Below, one piece after another: positions 1-8,046 of a DNA stretch of 37,225 nt. The notes under the pieces are model-generated. The model ran no database searches and was not told the origin of the DNA. It saw nothing but the letters and a program-made list of their open reading frames with translations. Source of the DNA: Planococcus sp. APC 4015. GTDB lineage: Bacteria > Actinomycetota > Actinomycetes > Actinomycetales > Microbacteriaceae. The stretch is from contig JASDDH010000032.1 of NCBI GenBank assembly GCA_030407505.1, forward strand, positions 1-37,225, in the 5' to 3' direction. The position numbers and the translations under genes were made by a program. Every line of letters starts with the position of its first letter. Position 1 is the first letter of the stretch.

Positions 1-96
1 TCGAGACCGCAGCATCTCGCCGAACGACCACGTCGTCGGCGCAGGTGACCTGCGGTCTAGGCGAGACAGCACGAACTCGACGCAGGAGATGACCCA

Positions 97-933
97 GTGA
101 CCGAACAGAGCCTCGCCGGAAAGACCATCCTGATGTCGGGCGGCAGCCGCGGCATCGGCCTCGCGATCGCCCTGCGCGCCGCGCGCGACGGCGCCAATGT
201 CGCGCTGCTCGCGAAGACCGACACCCCGCATCCGAAGCTCGAGGGCACGGTGCACTCGGCGGCCGAGCTGATCCGCGAGGCGGGCGGACAGGCGCTGCCG
301 ATCGTGGGCGATGTGCGCAACGACGACGACGTCACCGAAGCCGTGCTGAAGACCCAGGGGGAGTTCGGCGGGATCGACATCGTCGTCAACAACGCCTCGG
401 TCATCGACCTGTCGCGTTCGCTCGACCTGTCGACCAAGAAGTACGACCTCATGCAGGACGTCAACGTGCGCGGCACGTTCATGCTCTCCCGTGCCGCAGC
501 GCCGATCCTGCAGGATGCCGCGAACCCGCACATCCTGTCGCTGTCGCCGCCGCTCAACCTCGACCCGAAGTGGCTGGGCGCCCACACCGGCTACACCCTC
601 GCGAAGTACGGCATGACGATGGCGACGCTCGGCATGGCTGCCGAGTTCGCGCGGCTCGGCATCGCGGCGAACACGCTGTGGCCGCGCACGACGATCGCGA
701 CCGCCGCCGTGCAGTTCGCCCTCGGCGGCGACCGCATGATGAAGGTCAGTCGCACGCCCGAGATCTACGCCGACGCCGCCTATGAGGTGATGCTGAAGCC
801 GTCGCGCGAGTACACCGGTCAGACGCTGATCGTCGAGGACGTGCTGACGGATGCCGGCATCACCGACTTCGCCGGCTACGCCGCCACTCCCGGCACCCCC
901 GACGACGAGCTGTTCCCCGACATCTTCCTGTAG
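97..933 (+). CDS. SDR family oxidoreductase, HSDL2-like
   Basis: A 278-residue NAD(P)-dependent short-chain dehydrogenase. The cofactor loop GGSRGIG is at residues 15-21, NNAS at 98-101, and the catalytic pair Y166xxxK170 lies in YTLAK. The long insert after the second strand (TDTPHPKLEGTVHSAAELI) and the C-terminal DELFPDIFL tail resemble the hydroxysteroid-dehydrogenase-like protein 2 group, whose substrates are poorly defined; a role in lipid or fatty acyl metabolism is inference. The start is GTG at 97, with AGGAG at 84-88 eight bases upstream. The frame upstream is open to the window edge and ends in a TGA overlapping this start, but its translation looks like no known protein, so bases 1-96 are treated as upstream region. 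Confidence 0.9.
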   Translation: MTEQSLAGKTILMSGGSRGIGLAIALRAARDGANVALLAKTDTPHPKLEGTVHSAAELIREAGGQALPIVGDVRNDDDVTEAVLKTQGEFGGIDIVVNNASVIDLSRSLDLSTKKYDLMQDVNVRGTFMLSRAAAPILQDAANPHILSLSPPLNLDPKWLGAHTGYTLAKYGMTMATLGMAAEFARLGIAANTLWPRTTIATAAVQFALGGDRMMKVSRTPEIYADAAYEVMLKPSREYTGQTLIVEDVLTDAGITDFAGYAATPGTPDDELFPDIFL

Positions 934-963
934 GCCGGCGGATGCCTTCGGCGGCCCGCCGCG

Positions 964-1002
964 GGCCGGTGTTCGCCGCTGCCGCAGGCCGGTGTTCGCC
1001 GC
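964..1002. repeat. 16-bp direct repeat in intergenic gap
   Basis: GGCCGGTGTTCGCCGC occurs perfectly at 964-979 and 987-1002 (23-bp period) in the 185-bp gap between the SDR and methyltransferase genes. The rest of the gap is extremely GC-rich with CCGGCGG runs. No gene or clear terminator is visible here; the function is unknown. Confidence 0.6.
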
Positions 1003-1106
1003 CCTTCGCCTGCCGGCGGTCGAGGATCGAGGGCCGGCGGCGGGACGCGCGCCGGCGGCGGGTCCGGAGAGCCGCGGAGAGCCGCCGCGGGCGCCCGTCG
1101 AACGGG

Positions 1107-1112
1107 TAGCGT
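1107..1112 (+). promoter_or_regulatory. -10 box TAGCGT, probable leaderless start
   Basis: TAGCGT matches the actinobacterial TAnnnT -10 pattern and ends six bases before the ATG at 1119. Transcription would therefore begin at or beside the start codon. There is no Shine-Dalgarno sequence in between. Confidence 0.55.
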
Positions 1113-1118
1113 GACGGG

Positions 1119-1976
1119 ATGCCCGCCCTGACCGACGCCCTGCGCGAGCGCCCGCTCGTGCTCGACGGCGGCCTCGGCACCCACCTCGAGGAGCGCGGGA
1201 ACGACCTGAGCGGACGCCTCTGGTCGGCTCGCCTGCTGCGCGATGATCCGGCTGAGGTGCGCGCCACCCACGCCGCATTCGTGGATGCCGGCGCCGACGT
1301 GCTCATCACCGCGTCGTACCAGCTGGGCTTCGGGTGCGGCATCGATGACGACGAGGTCGAGGCGCTGCTGCGCCGCAGCGTCGACGTGGCCCGAGACGCC
1401 GGTGGACGCTTCGTGGCGGCATCCGTCGGCCCCTACGGCGCGATGCGCGCCGACGGCAGTGAGTACACCGGCGATTACGACCTCGGGGTCGCCGAGCTGC
1501 GCGCGTGGCACCGCCGCCGGCTGCACGTGCTCGCGGATTCGGGCGCGGACGTGCTCGCGATCGAGACGATCGCGAGCGAGGCCGAGGTCGAGGCGCTCTG
1601 CGCCGAACTGGATGGCCTCGGCATGCCCGCGTGGATCAGCCTCTCGGCCTCGAGCACGGCGTTCGCCGACGGATCGCTGCGCGACGCGCTCGCCGTGGCG
1701 GCATCCGGTTCGGGAGTCATCGCCGTCGGCGTCAACTGCTGCCCGCCCGAAGACGTCGACCGTGCCCTCGCCCAGGCTCCCGCGGGTGTCGACACGGTGG
1801 TGTATCCGAACAGCGGCGAGCAGTGGGATGCCGCGACCCGCCGGTGGCGCGGAACGCCCGGCGTGCCGACCGCCGCCGTGCAGGACTGGGTCTCGCGGGG
1901 CGCTCGGCTCGTCGGCGGATGCTGCCGGACCACGCCGACGCACATCGCCGCCCTCTCGGCGGCGATACGCGGCTGA
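1119..1976 (+). CDS. mmuM: homocysteine S-methyltransferase
   Basis: A 285-residue cytosolic, zinc-dependent enzyme that methylates homocysteine to methionine, typically with S-methylmethionine or S-adenosylmethionine as donor. The N-terminus carries the family motif LDGGLGTHLEERG. The three expected zinc-binding cysteines are visible: C207 in GVNCCPP and C268/C269 in GGCCRTTPTHI. Length is normal for MmuM (about 290-310). No permease gene (mmuP) is adjacent, so the methyl donor in vivo is not shown by context. The start is ATG 1119, supported by the -10 box immediately upstream. It converges on the HAD gene. Confidence 0.93.
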   Translation: MPALTDALRERPLVLDGGLGTHLEERGNDLSGRLWSARLLRDDPAEVRATHAAFVDAGADVLITASYQLGFGCGIDDDEVEALLRRSVDVARDAGGRFVAASVGPYGAMRADGSEYTGDYDLGVAELRAWHRRRLHVLADSGADVLAIETIASEAEVEALCAELDGLGMPAWISLSASSTAFADGSLRDALAVAASGSGVIAVGVNCCPPEDVDRALAQAPAGVDTVVYPNSGEQWDAATRRWRGTPGVPTAAVQDWVSRGARLVGGCCRTTPTHIAALSAAIRG

Positions 1977-2035
1977 CGCCGTTTCGCGGGCCTCCTGAGC
2001 GGAGTGTCGGCTCGAGACCCAGGCGCGCGCGGCCC

Positions 2036-2058
2036 GTCGCTGTCGGTGCCGAAGCGAC
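2036..2058. terminator. hairpin between convergent genes
   Basis: GTCGCT (2036-2041) pairs with AGCGAC (2053-2058), with a further TCGG/CCGA pairing inside. It lies between the ends of mmuM and the HAD gene and could end transcription on either strand. There is no T-tract, so this is a weak call. Confidence 0.35.
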
Positions 2059-2093
2059 GCACCCGCACCGGCCGGCACCCTCCGTCGTCCCGC

Positions 2094-2957
2094 CTACTCG
2101 GCGTCGATGAGGCCGAGGTGCACGAAGGCGTTCCACACGCCGTCGTCGGCGATGCTCGTCGTGACGTGGTCGGCGAGCGCCTGGAGTTCGGGTTCTGCGT
2201 TGCCCATCGCGACCGAGGTGCCGCAGACCTCGAACATCTCGATGTCGTTCCAGCTGTCGCCGATGCCGACGGCGATCGCGGGGTCTTCGCCGAGGTGGGC
2301 GAGCACGAGCTCGATCGCCGTGCCCTTGTTCGTCCCCTGCAAGCAGATCTCGCCGTTCGAGCCTCCGGGCAGGGGGATGCTCCCCGGCACGATGTGGAAC
2401 TCGTCGCCGAGTTCGGCCTGGAGCACGTCCAGCCCGTCGGAGGCCAGGCTCACGAAGACGGCCTTCGCGATGCCGTCGACCGGAGCCTCCGACACGTCGC
2501 GGTACGTGCGGGTGGCGAGGCCTGCGAGAGAATCCTCGGCGCGCACGACGCCCTGGGCCTCGTCGGCCTCCTGGATGCGCCGCACATACTCGCGCACGAG
2601 CGCCGTCATGCCGGCACTGGCGAAGACCTCGTCATCGGCCTGCAGGAAGTAGTGCATGTCGTGGCGGTCGAGTGTCGAGACGAGCCGGTCGACGGATGCC
2701 GTGGGCATGAGGCGCGAGACCACGACCTCGTCGCCCACCACCGCCGTGACGCCGCCGTTGGTCACGGCGCCGTCGACGCCGATCTCGAGCACAGCGGGGT
2801 CGAGGTCGCCCGCAGCGCGGCCGGTGCACAGCAGCACCCGGTGCCCGTTCGCGCGAGCCAGGCGGATCGCCTCGACCGCCGAGGCAGCGACCGAGGCGCC
2901 GTGCTCGAGGATCGTTCCGTCGACGTCGATGAACACGATGCGGGAGGAAGGGCTCAT
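2094..2957 (-). CDS. Cof-type HAD-IIB family hydrolase
   Basis: A 287-residue haloacid-dehalogenase superfamily phosphatase. Motif I is FIDVDGTI, with the nucleophile D11 and acid D13 near the N-terminus. The Mg-binding motif IV is GDSWND at 233-238, and between them sits the large Cof-type (class IIB) cap. Such enzymes dephosphorylate sugar phosphates, flavin or PLP-like small molecules; the substrate cannot be read from sequence. The start is ATG 2957 (MSPSSRIV), with GGGGAG 10 bases upstream. An in-frame ATG at 2966 is possible but lies on top of that site. It is 38 bp downstream of the LysE gene on the same strand. Confidence 0.88.
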   Translation of the reverse strand: MSPSSRIVFIDVDGTILEHGASVAASAVEAIRLARANGHRVLLCTGRAAGDLDPAVLEIGVDGAVTNGGVTAVVGDEVVVSRLMPTASVDRLVSTLDRHDMHYFLQADDEVFASAGMTALVREYVRRIQEADEAQGVVRAEDSLAGLATRTYRDVSEAPVDGIAKAVFVSLASDGLDVLQAELGDEFHIVPGSIPLPGGSNGEICLQGTNKGTAIELVLAHLGEDPAIAVGIGDSWNDIEMFEVCGTSVAMGNAEPELQALADHVTTSIADDGVWNAFVHLGLIDAE

Positions 2958-2995
2958 GGCATCCATTCTCCCCGGCGGCGGCCCCGCGGATGCCG

Positions 2996-3637
2996 TCAGG
3001 ACTTGCCTCCGCTGACGAGCAGGAACCCGCCCAGGCCCATCATCATGCCGCCGCCGGTGGCCGTGAGGGTCTCGATGCGCTTCGGGGATCGGGCGAACCA
3101 CGTGCGAGCCGCCGCGGCCGCAAGCACCCACACCGTGTCGCAGACGACCGCGATCACGGCGAAGACGGCGCCCAGCGTCATCATCTGCAACGGCACGGCA
3201 CCGGCCTCGAGATCGACGAACTGCGGCAGCACCGCCACGAAGAACGCGATCGTCTTGGGGTTGGTGATGCCCACGATGAAGCCCTGCCACAGCTGACGGC
3301 CGTGCGATCGGGGCAGCGCGGCCGGGTCGATCGCAGACGCGGCCGCCTGCTTGCGATGACGGATCGCCTGGATGCCGAGATACACGAGGTAGAGCGCCCC
3401 GACGACCTTCAACGCTGTGAACAGGGGCACCGAGCGGGCGATGATCCCCCCGACGCCGAGCGCGACGAGCGCGACGATCGGAAGCAGCGCGAGGGCGACG
3501 CCGGCGACGCTGAGCATTCCGCCCGCGCGGCCGAGAGCGAGGGTGCGGCCGACCGAGAAGAGGACGGCCGGGCCGGGGATCGCGATCAGCACGAACGCGG
3601 CGAGCGTGAACGCCAGAAGGTTCTCGGGTGGGACCAC
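2996..3637 (-). CDS. LysE family translocator (amino acid exporter)
   Basis: A 213-residue inner-membrane protein of the LysE/RhtB family, which exports amino acids or related solutes. The N-terminal helix carries the family signature IPGPAVLFSVGRTLALGRAGG, and mid-protein GFIVGITNPKTIAFFVAVLPQF is the classic second signature. About six hydrophobic helices are visible and the length is typical. The start is GTG 3637, with a -10 box (TAGAGT, minus strand) ending at 3644 and no SD sequence, which fits a leaderless message. Nine bases separate it from the preceding membrane-protein gene, so read-through from that gene is also likely. Confidence 0.92.
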   Translation of the reverse strand: MVPPENLLAFTLAAFVLIAIPGPAVLFSVGRTLALGRAGGMLSVAGVALALLPIVALVALGVGGIIARSVPLFTALKVVGALYLVYLGIQAIRHRKQAAASAIDPAALPRSHGRQLWQGFIVGITNPKTIAFFVAVLPQFVDLEAGAVPLQMMTLGAVFAVIAVVCDTVWVLAAAAARTWFARSPKRIETLTATGGGMMMGLGGFLLVSGGKS

Positions 3638-3643
3638 GCCCGA

Positions 3644-3649
3644 ACTCTA
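3644..3649 (-). promoter_or_regulatory. -10 box TAGAGT for the LysE gene
   Basis: On the minus strand TAGAGT ends six bases before the GTG at 3637. Its first three bases are also the TAG stop codon of the upstream gene (3649-3647), so promoter and stop codon share bases. Confidence 0.5.
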
Positions 3650-4618
3650 GTACTCGCCCGACCCCGGCTGCGACGGGACCAGGACGATCTCGACGCGGTC
3701 ATCGCTTCGCCACCAGAATCCCAGCAGTTCGTCGTCCGTCATCCCGGGCGGTCGCTCGTCCTCGGGCAGATCCGAGTACGGCACCGTGAGGAGCATCATG
3801 TCGTCCTCGAACATGTCGAACGGCAGGCAGCTGGTGCGCGTCGTCGACTCGGCCTCGAGCACGAGGCAGACGTCGCCCTCATCCGTTCCGGCGATCCACA
3901 CGCGCTGCCCGAAGTACACCCCCACCGTCTCGATCCAGGTCTCGGCGCCGTTCACGGGCAGGGCGGGGGCGGGGGAGGGCGCCGGCTGCGTGAAGTAGCC
4001 GCCGAGCTCGATCGTCGTGATCGTGTCGGTCGCTGCGTCGTCGATGGTCTGACGGATGACCGGCACGTCGTCGGGAGTGGCGAGAGTCTCGGTCGGAACG
4101 GCGGACGGCGTGCCGGCGATGGGTCCGGCGCCGGTCAGGCGCGGCACGAAGACCGCGGCGACGACGGCGACCGCGGCGACGGCCGCACCGAGCACGAGCA
4201 GACTGCGACGGATGCCGCCGCCCCGCCCTCCCGCCGCCGGACCGGTCCCTGAGCCCACGCCGGTCCCTGAGCCCGAACCGGTCCCTGAGCTTGTCGAAGG
4301 GCCGTCGCCGGGGGCGGACGCTTCGACAAGCTCAGCGACCGGGTATCGCTCAGCGACCGGGGATGGCTGAGCGGCCGGGCGGGGCTCGGAGGTCGGGTGG
4401 GGCTCAGTTCCCGGGTATGGCTGAGCGGCCGGGTAGCGCTCAGCAACCGGGTATGGCTCAGCGACCGGGTCCGACTCGACGGGCGGTCGCCGCTCGGCAC
4501 GCGCGGCTGCATCGAGCTCTTCGAGCCGCGCGATGTCGGCGGCATCCGTCAGACCATCGCCGGGGCCGTAGGCGCGCCGGCGCAGCTCGTCGAGGTGCCG
4601 CCGGTCGTCGTCGCCCAT
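3647..4618 (-). CDS. single-pass membrane protein of unknown function
   Basis: A 323-residue protein with no recognised family. Residues 1-45 are charged and helical ([18 protein letters not shown]). Residues about 46-135 are a low-complexity linker ([15 protein letters not shown]..., then [20 protein letters not shown]) encoded by the dispersed repeat described separately. One transmembrane helix follows at about 139-162 ([20 protein letters not shown]), then an extracytoplasmic domain of about 160 residues with two cysteines. The layout (N-in, disordered linker, TM, outer domain) is common for actinobacterial envelope or anti-sigma-like proteins, but no zinc-binding anti-sigma motif is visible. 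The start is ATG 4618, with TAGGCT seven bases upstream on the minus strand. Confidence 0.75.
   Translation of the reverse strand: MGDDDRRHLDELRRRAYGPGDGLTDAADIARLEELDAAARAERRPPVESDPVAEPYPVAERYPAAQPYPGTEPHPTSEPRPAAQPSPVAERYPVAELVEASAPGDGPSTSSGTGSGSGTGVGSGTGPAAGGRGGGIRRSLLVLGAAVAAVAVVAAVFVPRLTGAGPIAGTPSAVPTETLATPDDVPVIRQTIDDAATDTITTIELGGYFTQPAPSPAPALPVNGAETWIETVGVYFGQRVWIAGTDEGDVCLVLEAESTTRTSCLPFDMFEDDMMLLTVPYSDLPEDERPPGMTDDELLGFWWRSDDRVEIVLVPSQPGSGEY
4243..4472. repeat. GTCGAAG-core repeat: inverted pair plus flanking units
   Basis: CTGAGCTTGTCGAAG at 4285-4299 and its exact reverse complement at 4321-4335 form a perfect 15-bp inverted repeat with a 21-nt spacer. On the left are two or three degenerate CCGGTCCCTGAGCC units (4243-4284). 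On the right are about seven degenerate GCTCAGCGACCGGGTATG-like units (to about 4472). The whole block lies in frame inside the unknown membrane-protein gene and encodes its linker. Confidence 0.85.
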
Positions 4619-4625
4619 GGCCTGG

Positions 4626-4631
4626 AGCCTA
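4626..4631 (-). promoter_or_regulatory. -10 box TAGGCT for the membrane-protein gene
   Basis: On the minus strand TAGGCT ends seven bases before the ATG at 4618, a leaderless arrangement. It lies in the 93-bp divergent gap shared with rlmN. Confidence 0.45.
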
Positions 4632-4699
4632 CGACGCCGAGCGCACACTGGGGTCGTCTCAGACGAGTCCGTGCCGGGCGAACGCGCAGGGCGGTCCCC

Positions 4700-4705
4700 T
4701 ACCCT
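4700..4705 (+). promoter_or_regulatory. -10 box TACCCT for rlmN
   Basis: TACCCT ends six bases before ATG 4712, so transcription should start at the ATG (leaderless). No SD sequence is present. Confidence 0.55.
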
Positions 4706-4711
4706 GGATCC

Positions 4712-5956
4712 ATGACCGATTCCACGCCCGTGCGCGCCACGAAGCCTCGTCAGGTGCGACCGGCGACCGAGGGATGGTCGCAGAAGAAGGATGACGAGGG
4801 TCGCCCGCTCCTGCAGTTCGCGTCGCCGAAGCGCGGCAAGCCGCCGGTGCACCTCGCCGACCTCACCCCCGAGCAGCGCGTCGACAAGGTCAGGGAGCTC
4901 GGGCTCCCCGGCTTCCGCGCCAAGCAGCTCGAGAAGCACTACTTCACCCACTACACGCACGACCCCGCCGACATGACCGACCTTCCGGCCGAGGGCCGCG
5001 AAGAGTTCGTCCACGGGATGCTGCCGCCGCTGCTCACCGAAGTGCGACGGCTCGAGACCGACCGCGGCGACACGATCAAGTTCCTCTGGAAGCTCCACGA
5101 CGGTGCGCTCGTCGAGTCGGTGCTCATGCGCTACCCCGGCCGCATCACGCTGTGCGTGTCGTCGCAGGCGGGATGCGGCATGAACTGCCCGTTCTGCGCG
5201 ACAGGTCAGGCCGGACTCACCCGGAACATGTCGGCGGCCGAGATCATCGAGCAGATCGTGCGCGCCAATCGACTCATCGCCGACGGCGGGCTGGGCGGCA
5301 AGAAGAAGGACGACCATTCCGCCGAACGGGTGTCGAACATCGTCTTCATGGGCATGGGCGAGCCGCTGGCCAACTACGCCCGCGTCATGCAGGCCGTGCG
5401 CGTCATGACCGACAAGTCGCACGGCCTCGGCATGAGCGCCCGCGGCATCACCGTCTCGACGGTCGGCCTCGTGCCCGCGATCCTCAAGCTGGCCGAAGAA
5501 GACGTCCCGGTCACGTTCGCCCTCTCGCTGCACGCCCCCGACGATCTTCTCCGCGACGAGCTCATCCCCGTGAACTCACGCTGGAAGGTCGACGAGGCCC
5601 TCGATGCGGCACGCAACTATTTCGAGAAGACCGGTCGGCGGGTCTCGATCGAGTACGCGCTCATCAAGGACATGAACGACCACGGCTGGCGTGCCGACCT
5701 GCTCGCCGACAAGCTCAACGCCCGTGGCCGGGGCTGGGTGCACGTGAATCCGATCCCGCTCAACCCGACGCCGGGCTCGATCTGGACGGCATCCGAGGTC
5801 AGCGTTCAGAACGAGTTCGTGCGTCGCCTGAACGACGCCGGCATCCCGACCACCCTCCGCGACACCCGCGGCAAGGAGATCGACGGAGCCTGCGGCCAGC
5901 TGGTCGCGACCGAAGACGACGAGGCCGTCGCCGCGGTCACGCCTCTCGAGGCCTGA
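4712..5956 (+). CDS. rlmN: dual-specificity rRNA/tRNA adenine-C2 methyltransferase
   Basis: A 414-residue radical-SAM enzyme that methylates C2 of A2503 in 23S rRNA and A37 of some tRNAs. The [4Fe-4S]-binding CxxxCxxC is C155-C159-C162 (GCGMNCPFC). The two mechanistic cysteines are in place: C148 (ITLCVSSQ), seven residues before the cluster, and C394 (GACGQL), the methyl-carrying residue near the C-terminus. GMGEPLANY and the SLHAPDD segment are further family signatures. A roughly 50-residue N-terminal extension (to [16 protein letters not shown]) precedes the core. The start is ATG 4712, supported by the adjacent -10 box. Confidence 0.97.
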   Translation: MTDSTPVRATKPRQVRPATEGWSQKKDDEGRPLLQFASPKRGKPPVHLADLTPEQRVDKVRELGLPGFRAKQLEKHYFTHYTHDPADMTDLPAEGREEFVHGMLPPLLTEVRRLETDRGDTIKFLWKLHDGALVESVLMRYPGRITLCVSSQAGCGMNCPFCATGQAGLTRNMSAAEIIEQIVRANRLIADGGLGGKKKDDHSAERVSNIVFMGMGEPLANYARVMQAVRVMTDKSHGLGMSARGITVSTVGLVPAILKLAEEDVPVTFALSLHAPDDLLRDELIPVNSRWKVDEALDAARNYFEKTGRRVSIEYALIKDMNDHGWRADLLADKLNARGRGWVHVNPIPLNPTPGSIWTASEVSVQNEFVRRLNDAGIPTTLRDTRGKEIDGACGQLVATEDDEAVAAVTPLEA

Positions 5957-5975
5957 TTCGGACTGTTCCGGGAGT

Positions 5976-5992
5976 CCCCCCTCGGCGGGGGC
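5976..5992. terminator. short GC hairpin after rlmN
   Basis: CCCCC (5977-5981), loop TCGGC, GGGGG (5987-5991) lie 20 bp after the rlmN stop. It is a compact all-GC stem without a T-run, possibly a factor-independent terminator of the GC-only kind seen in actinobacteria. Confidence 0.35.
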
Positions 5993-6004
5993 GCCCGATC
6001 CTGA

Positions 6005-6010
6005 CACAAT
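6005..6010 (+). promoter_or_regulatory. -10 box CACAAT for the AarF-like gene
   Basis: CACAAT ends six bases before ATG 6017. It differs from TAnnnT at the first base only. The spacing again predicts a leaderless message. Confidence 0.45.
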
Positions 6011-6016
6011 CGGCCC

Positions 6017-7978
6017 ATGCCGCCGTGGCTTCTCTTCGTCCTCTCCGCCGTCGCCTTCACGATCGTGGCGGGGTGGGTCGCGCGCAAGCTCCTCGATGAC
6101 CGGGTGGGCTGGATCCGCGCCCTCGTCGTCTCGCTCGTCGTGTTCGTCGGCAGCGTGCCGCTGACCTATTGGACTCTTCAGCAGTCCGAGGTCGTGGACG
6201 ACGCGGGTCGTCTGACGGTTCCCGGGCCCGTGGGGCTGGCCTTCTTCGCGCTGATCGTCGGCTGGACGTTCGGCGTCGTCGCGATCGTCCTCGTCATCTT
6301 CGAGTTCCTTCTGCCCACCGGACGCTTGAGCAATCCGGTCGCGGCGGTCCGGGCGGCCTTCCGGCGTCGCGACCGCGCTCGCCGCTACGCGCAGATCCTC
6401 ACGATCGCCTCCCGGCACGGACTGGGCTTCTACCAGAGCCACCGTCGGGGTGACGACAACGAGCTGCCCAGCGCCCTCGTCTCGGCGATGAACGATGCGG
6501 GCGTCACGTTCGTCAAGCTCGGCCAGGTGCTCAGCTCACGCGAGGACGTGCTGCCGCGGGAGCTGATCGACGCGTTCTCGACGCTGCAGATGGACTCGAC
6601 GCCGCTGCCCTGGGAGCAGATCGAGGCGGCGATCACCGCCGAGCTGCACCGACCCGTCGATGAGGCGTTCGCCTGGGTCGACCATGAACCGCTGGCGGCG
6701 GCATCCGTCGCCCAGGTGCACGCCGCCCGGCTGCACACCGGCGAGGAGGTCGTCATCAAGGTGCAGCGGCCGACGGCGCGCGCCCAGGTGACCACCGACC
6801 TCGACATCATCGAGCGACTCGCCGCCGAAGCGGAGGCGCGCACGGAATGGGCCCGTTCGTACGGGGCGGCCGCGCTGGCGAAGGAGTTCGGCCGCGCGCT
6901 CACCCAGGAGCTCGACTACCGCGTCGAGATCGCCAACCTCGAGATGCTCCGCAGCGCCATCGAGCGCGCCGACACGTTCCCGCTGGGGGTGCCCGACGTC
7001 TACCCCGAGCTGTCCACGCAGCGCATGATCGTGCAGGACCGCGTGGACGGCGTGCCGCTGGGTCGCCTCGCGCCCGACGCCGTGACTCCCGATACTGCGC
7101 GCATGTTGGCGGGCGGCATCCTGGATTCGGTGTTCGATCAGATCGCCGTCCGTGGCGTCTTCCACGCCGACCTGCATCCCGGCAACCTGATCCTGACGGC
7201 CGACGGCGGAGTCTCGCTGATCGACTTCGGCTCGGTGGGGGTCCTCGAGGCGAGCACCCGGCGACTGCTCGTGCCCCTGCTCGTGGCGATCGCGTGCGAC
7301 GACGACATCGCCGCGACCGACGCGGTGCTGATGCTGACCGTGCCCGAGGCGGGCGCCGTCGACCAGACCGATCTCCAGCGGGACGTGGGCGGAATCCTGA
7401 CGCGTCTTCAGAACGGCGGCGCCGGCGAGAACGTCTTCTCGGCGCTGTTGGAGGTGCTGCGGGCGCACCGGCTGGCCCTTCCCCCGTCGCTGCTGCTCGT
7501 CTTCCGCACGCTGACGTCCCTCGAGGGCACGCTGCGCCGGCTCTCGCCCGGATTCGATCTGATCGGCGAGGCCCTGCAGCGCGCACCGAAGGTCGCGCGC
7601 TCGATGATGTCGCCGCGCAACACGCTCCTCAGCGGACAGGCGCAGCTGGCGCTCGGTGTCGAGAGCCTGCGCCGGATGCCGCGGCGGTGGGACAACGTGA
7701 GCCGCTCGCTCGAGGACGGCACCTTCTCGCTGCGCCTGCGCGCGTTCGAGGCGCCGGCCGAGCGGTGGTGGGTCGAGGGGCTGATCGCGCGGGTCACGTC
7801 GACCATCATCGGCGTGGGTCTGCTCGCGACGGGCATCGCACTGGCGGTCTCGCCCGACGGGCCGATGATGACCGACGACGTCGCGATCTTCCCGTTCCTG
7901 GGCAGCACGGTCGGCCTCGCCGGCATCCTGCTCGTCGTGCGCAGCCTGCGCGAGGGTCTGCGCCGTCGCGACTCCTGA
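6017..7978 (+). CDS. AarF/ABC1/UbiB family kinase-like membrane protein
   Basis: A 653-residue member of the UbiB/ADCK atypical kinase family. The N-terminal 110 residues hold about three membrane helices. The kinase-like core follows, with the family motif VTFVKLGQVLSSREDVLP, the ATP-binding lysine K248 (VVIKVQRP), the catalytic loop H383ADLHPGN, and metal-binding D403 (LIDFGS). Two more helices close the C-terminus (about 590-645). In proteobacteria UbiB supports ubiquinone synthesis. Actinobacteria use menaquinone, so the role here (quinone or isoprenoid lipid handling) is unknown. The N-terminal membrane domain is an addition to the usual layout. The start is ATG 6017. Confidence 0.9.
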   Translation: MPPWLLFVLSAVAFTIVAGWVARKLLDDRVGWIRALVVSLVVFVGSVPLTYWTLQQSEVVDDAGRLTVPGPVGLAFFALIVGWTFGVVAIVLVIFEFLLPTGRLSNPVAAVRAAFRRRDRARRYAQILTIASRHGLGFYQSHRRGDDNELPSALVSAMNDAGVTFVKLGQVLSSREDVLPRELIDAFSTLQMDSTPLPWEQIEAAITAELHRPVDEAFAWVDHEPLAAASVAQVHAARLHTGEEVVIKVQRPTARAQVTTDLDIIERLAAEAEARTEWARSYGAAALAKEFGRALTQELDYRVEIANLEMLRSAIERADTFPLGVPDVYPELSTQRMIVQDRVDGVPLGRLAPDAVTPDTARMLAGGILDSVFDQIAVRGVFHADLHPGNLILTADGGVSLIDFGSVGVLEASTRRLLVPLLVAIACDDDIAATDAVLMLTVPEAGAVDQTDLQRDVGGILTRLQNGGAGENVFSALLEVLRAHRLALPPSLLLVFRTLTSLEGTLRRLSPGFDLIGEALQRAPKVARSMMSPRNTLLSGQAQLALGVESLRRMPRRWDNVSRSLEDGTFSLRLRAFEAPAERWWVEGLIARVTSTIIGVGLLATGIALAVSPDGPMMTDDVAIFPFLGSTVGLAGILLVVRSLREGLRRRDS

Positions 7979-8034
7979 CCAGAGCACAGGTCGCGCCCGA
8001 GCGGAAGGGGGCCCTCGCGTCCGGTCACCGACGC

Positions 8035-8040
8035 TAGCGT
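8035..8040 (+). promoter_or_regulatory. -10 box TAGCGT for the aldo/keto reductase
   Basis: TAGCGT ends six bases before ATG 8047, with the same box sequence and spacing as in front of mmuM. A leaderless transcript is expected. Confidence 0.55.
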
Positions 8041-8046
8041 TGAGGG

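Noticed and set aside
1..96. A frame open from the window edge that ends in a TGA overlapping the SDR start.
   Set aside because: Only 32 codons are visible, the translation is uninformative, and an SD and promoter-like bases lie in the same stretch, so it is more likely upstream region.
2004..3296. A 430-residue plus-strand open frame across the HAD and LysE genes.
   Set aside because: Both minus-strand genes have full family motifs and promoters; the plus-strand product resembles nothing.
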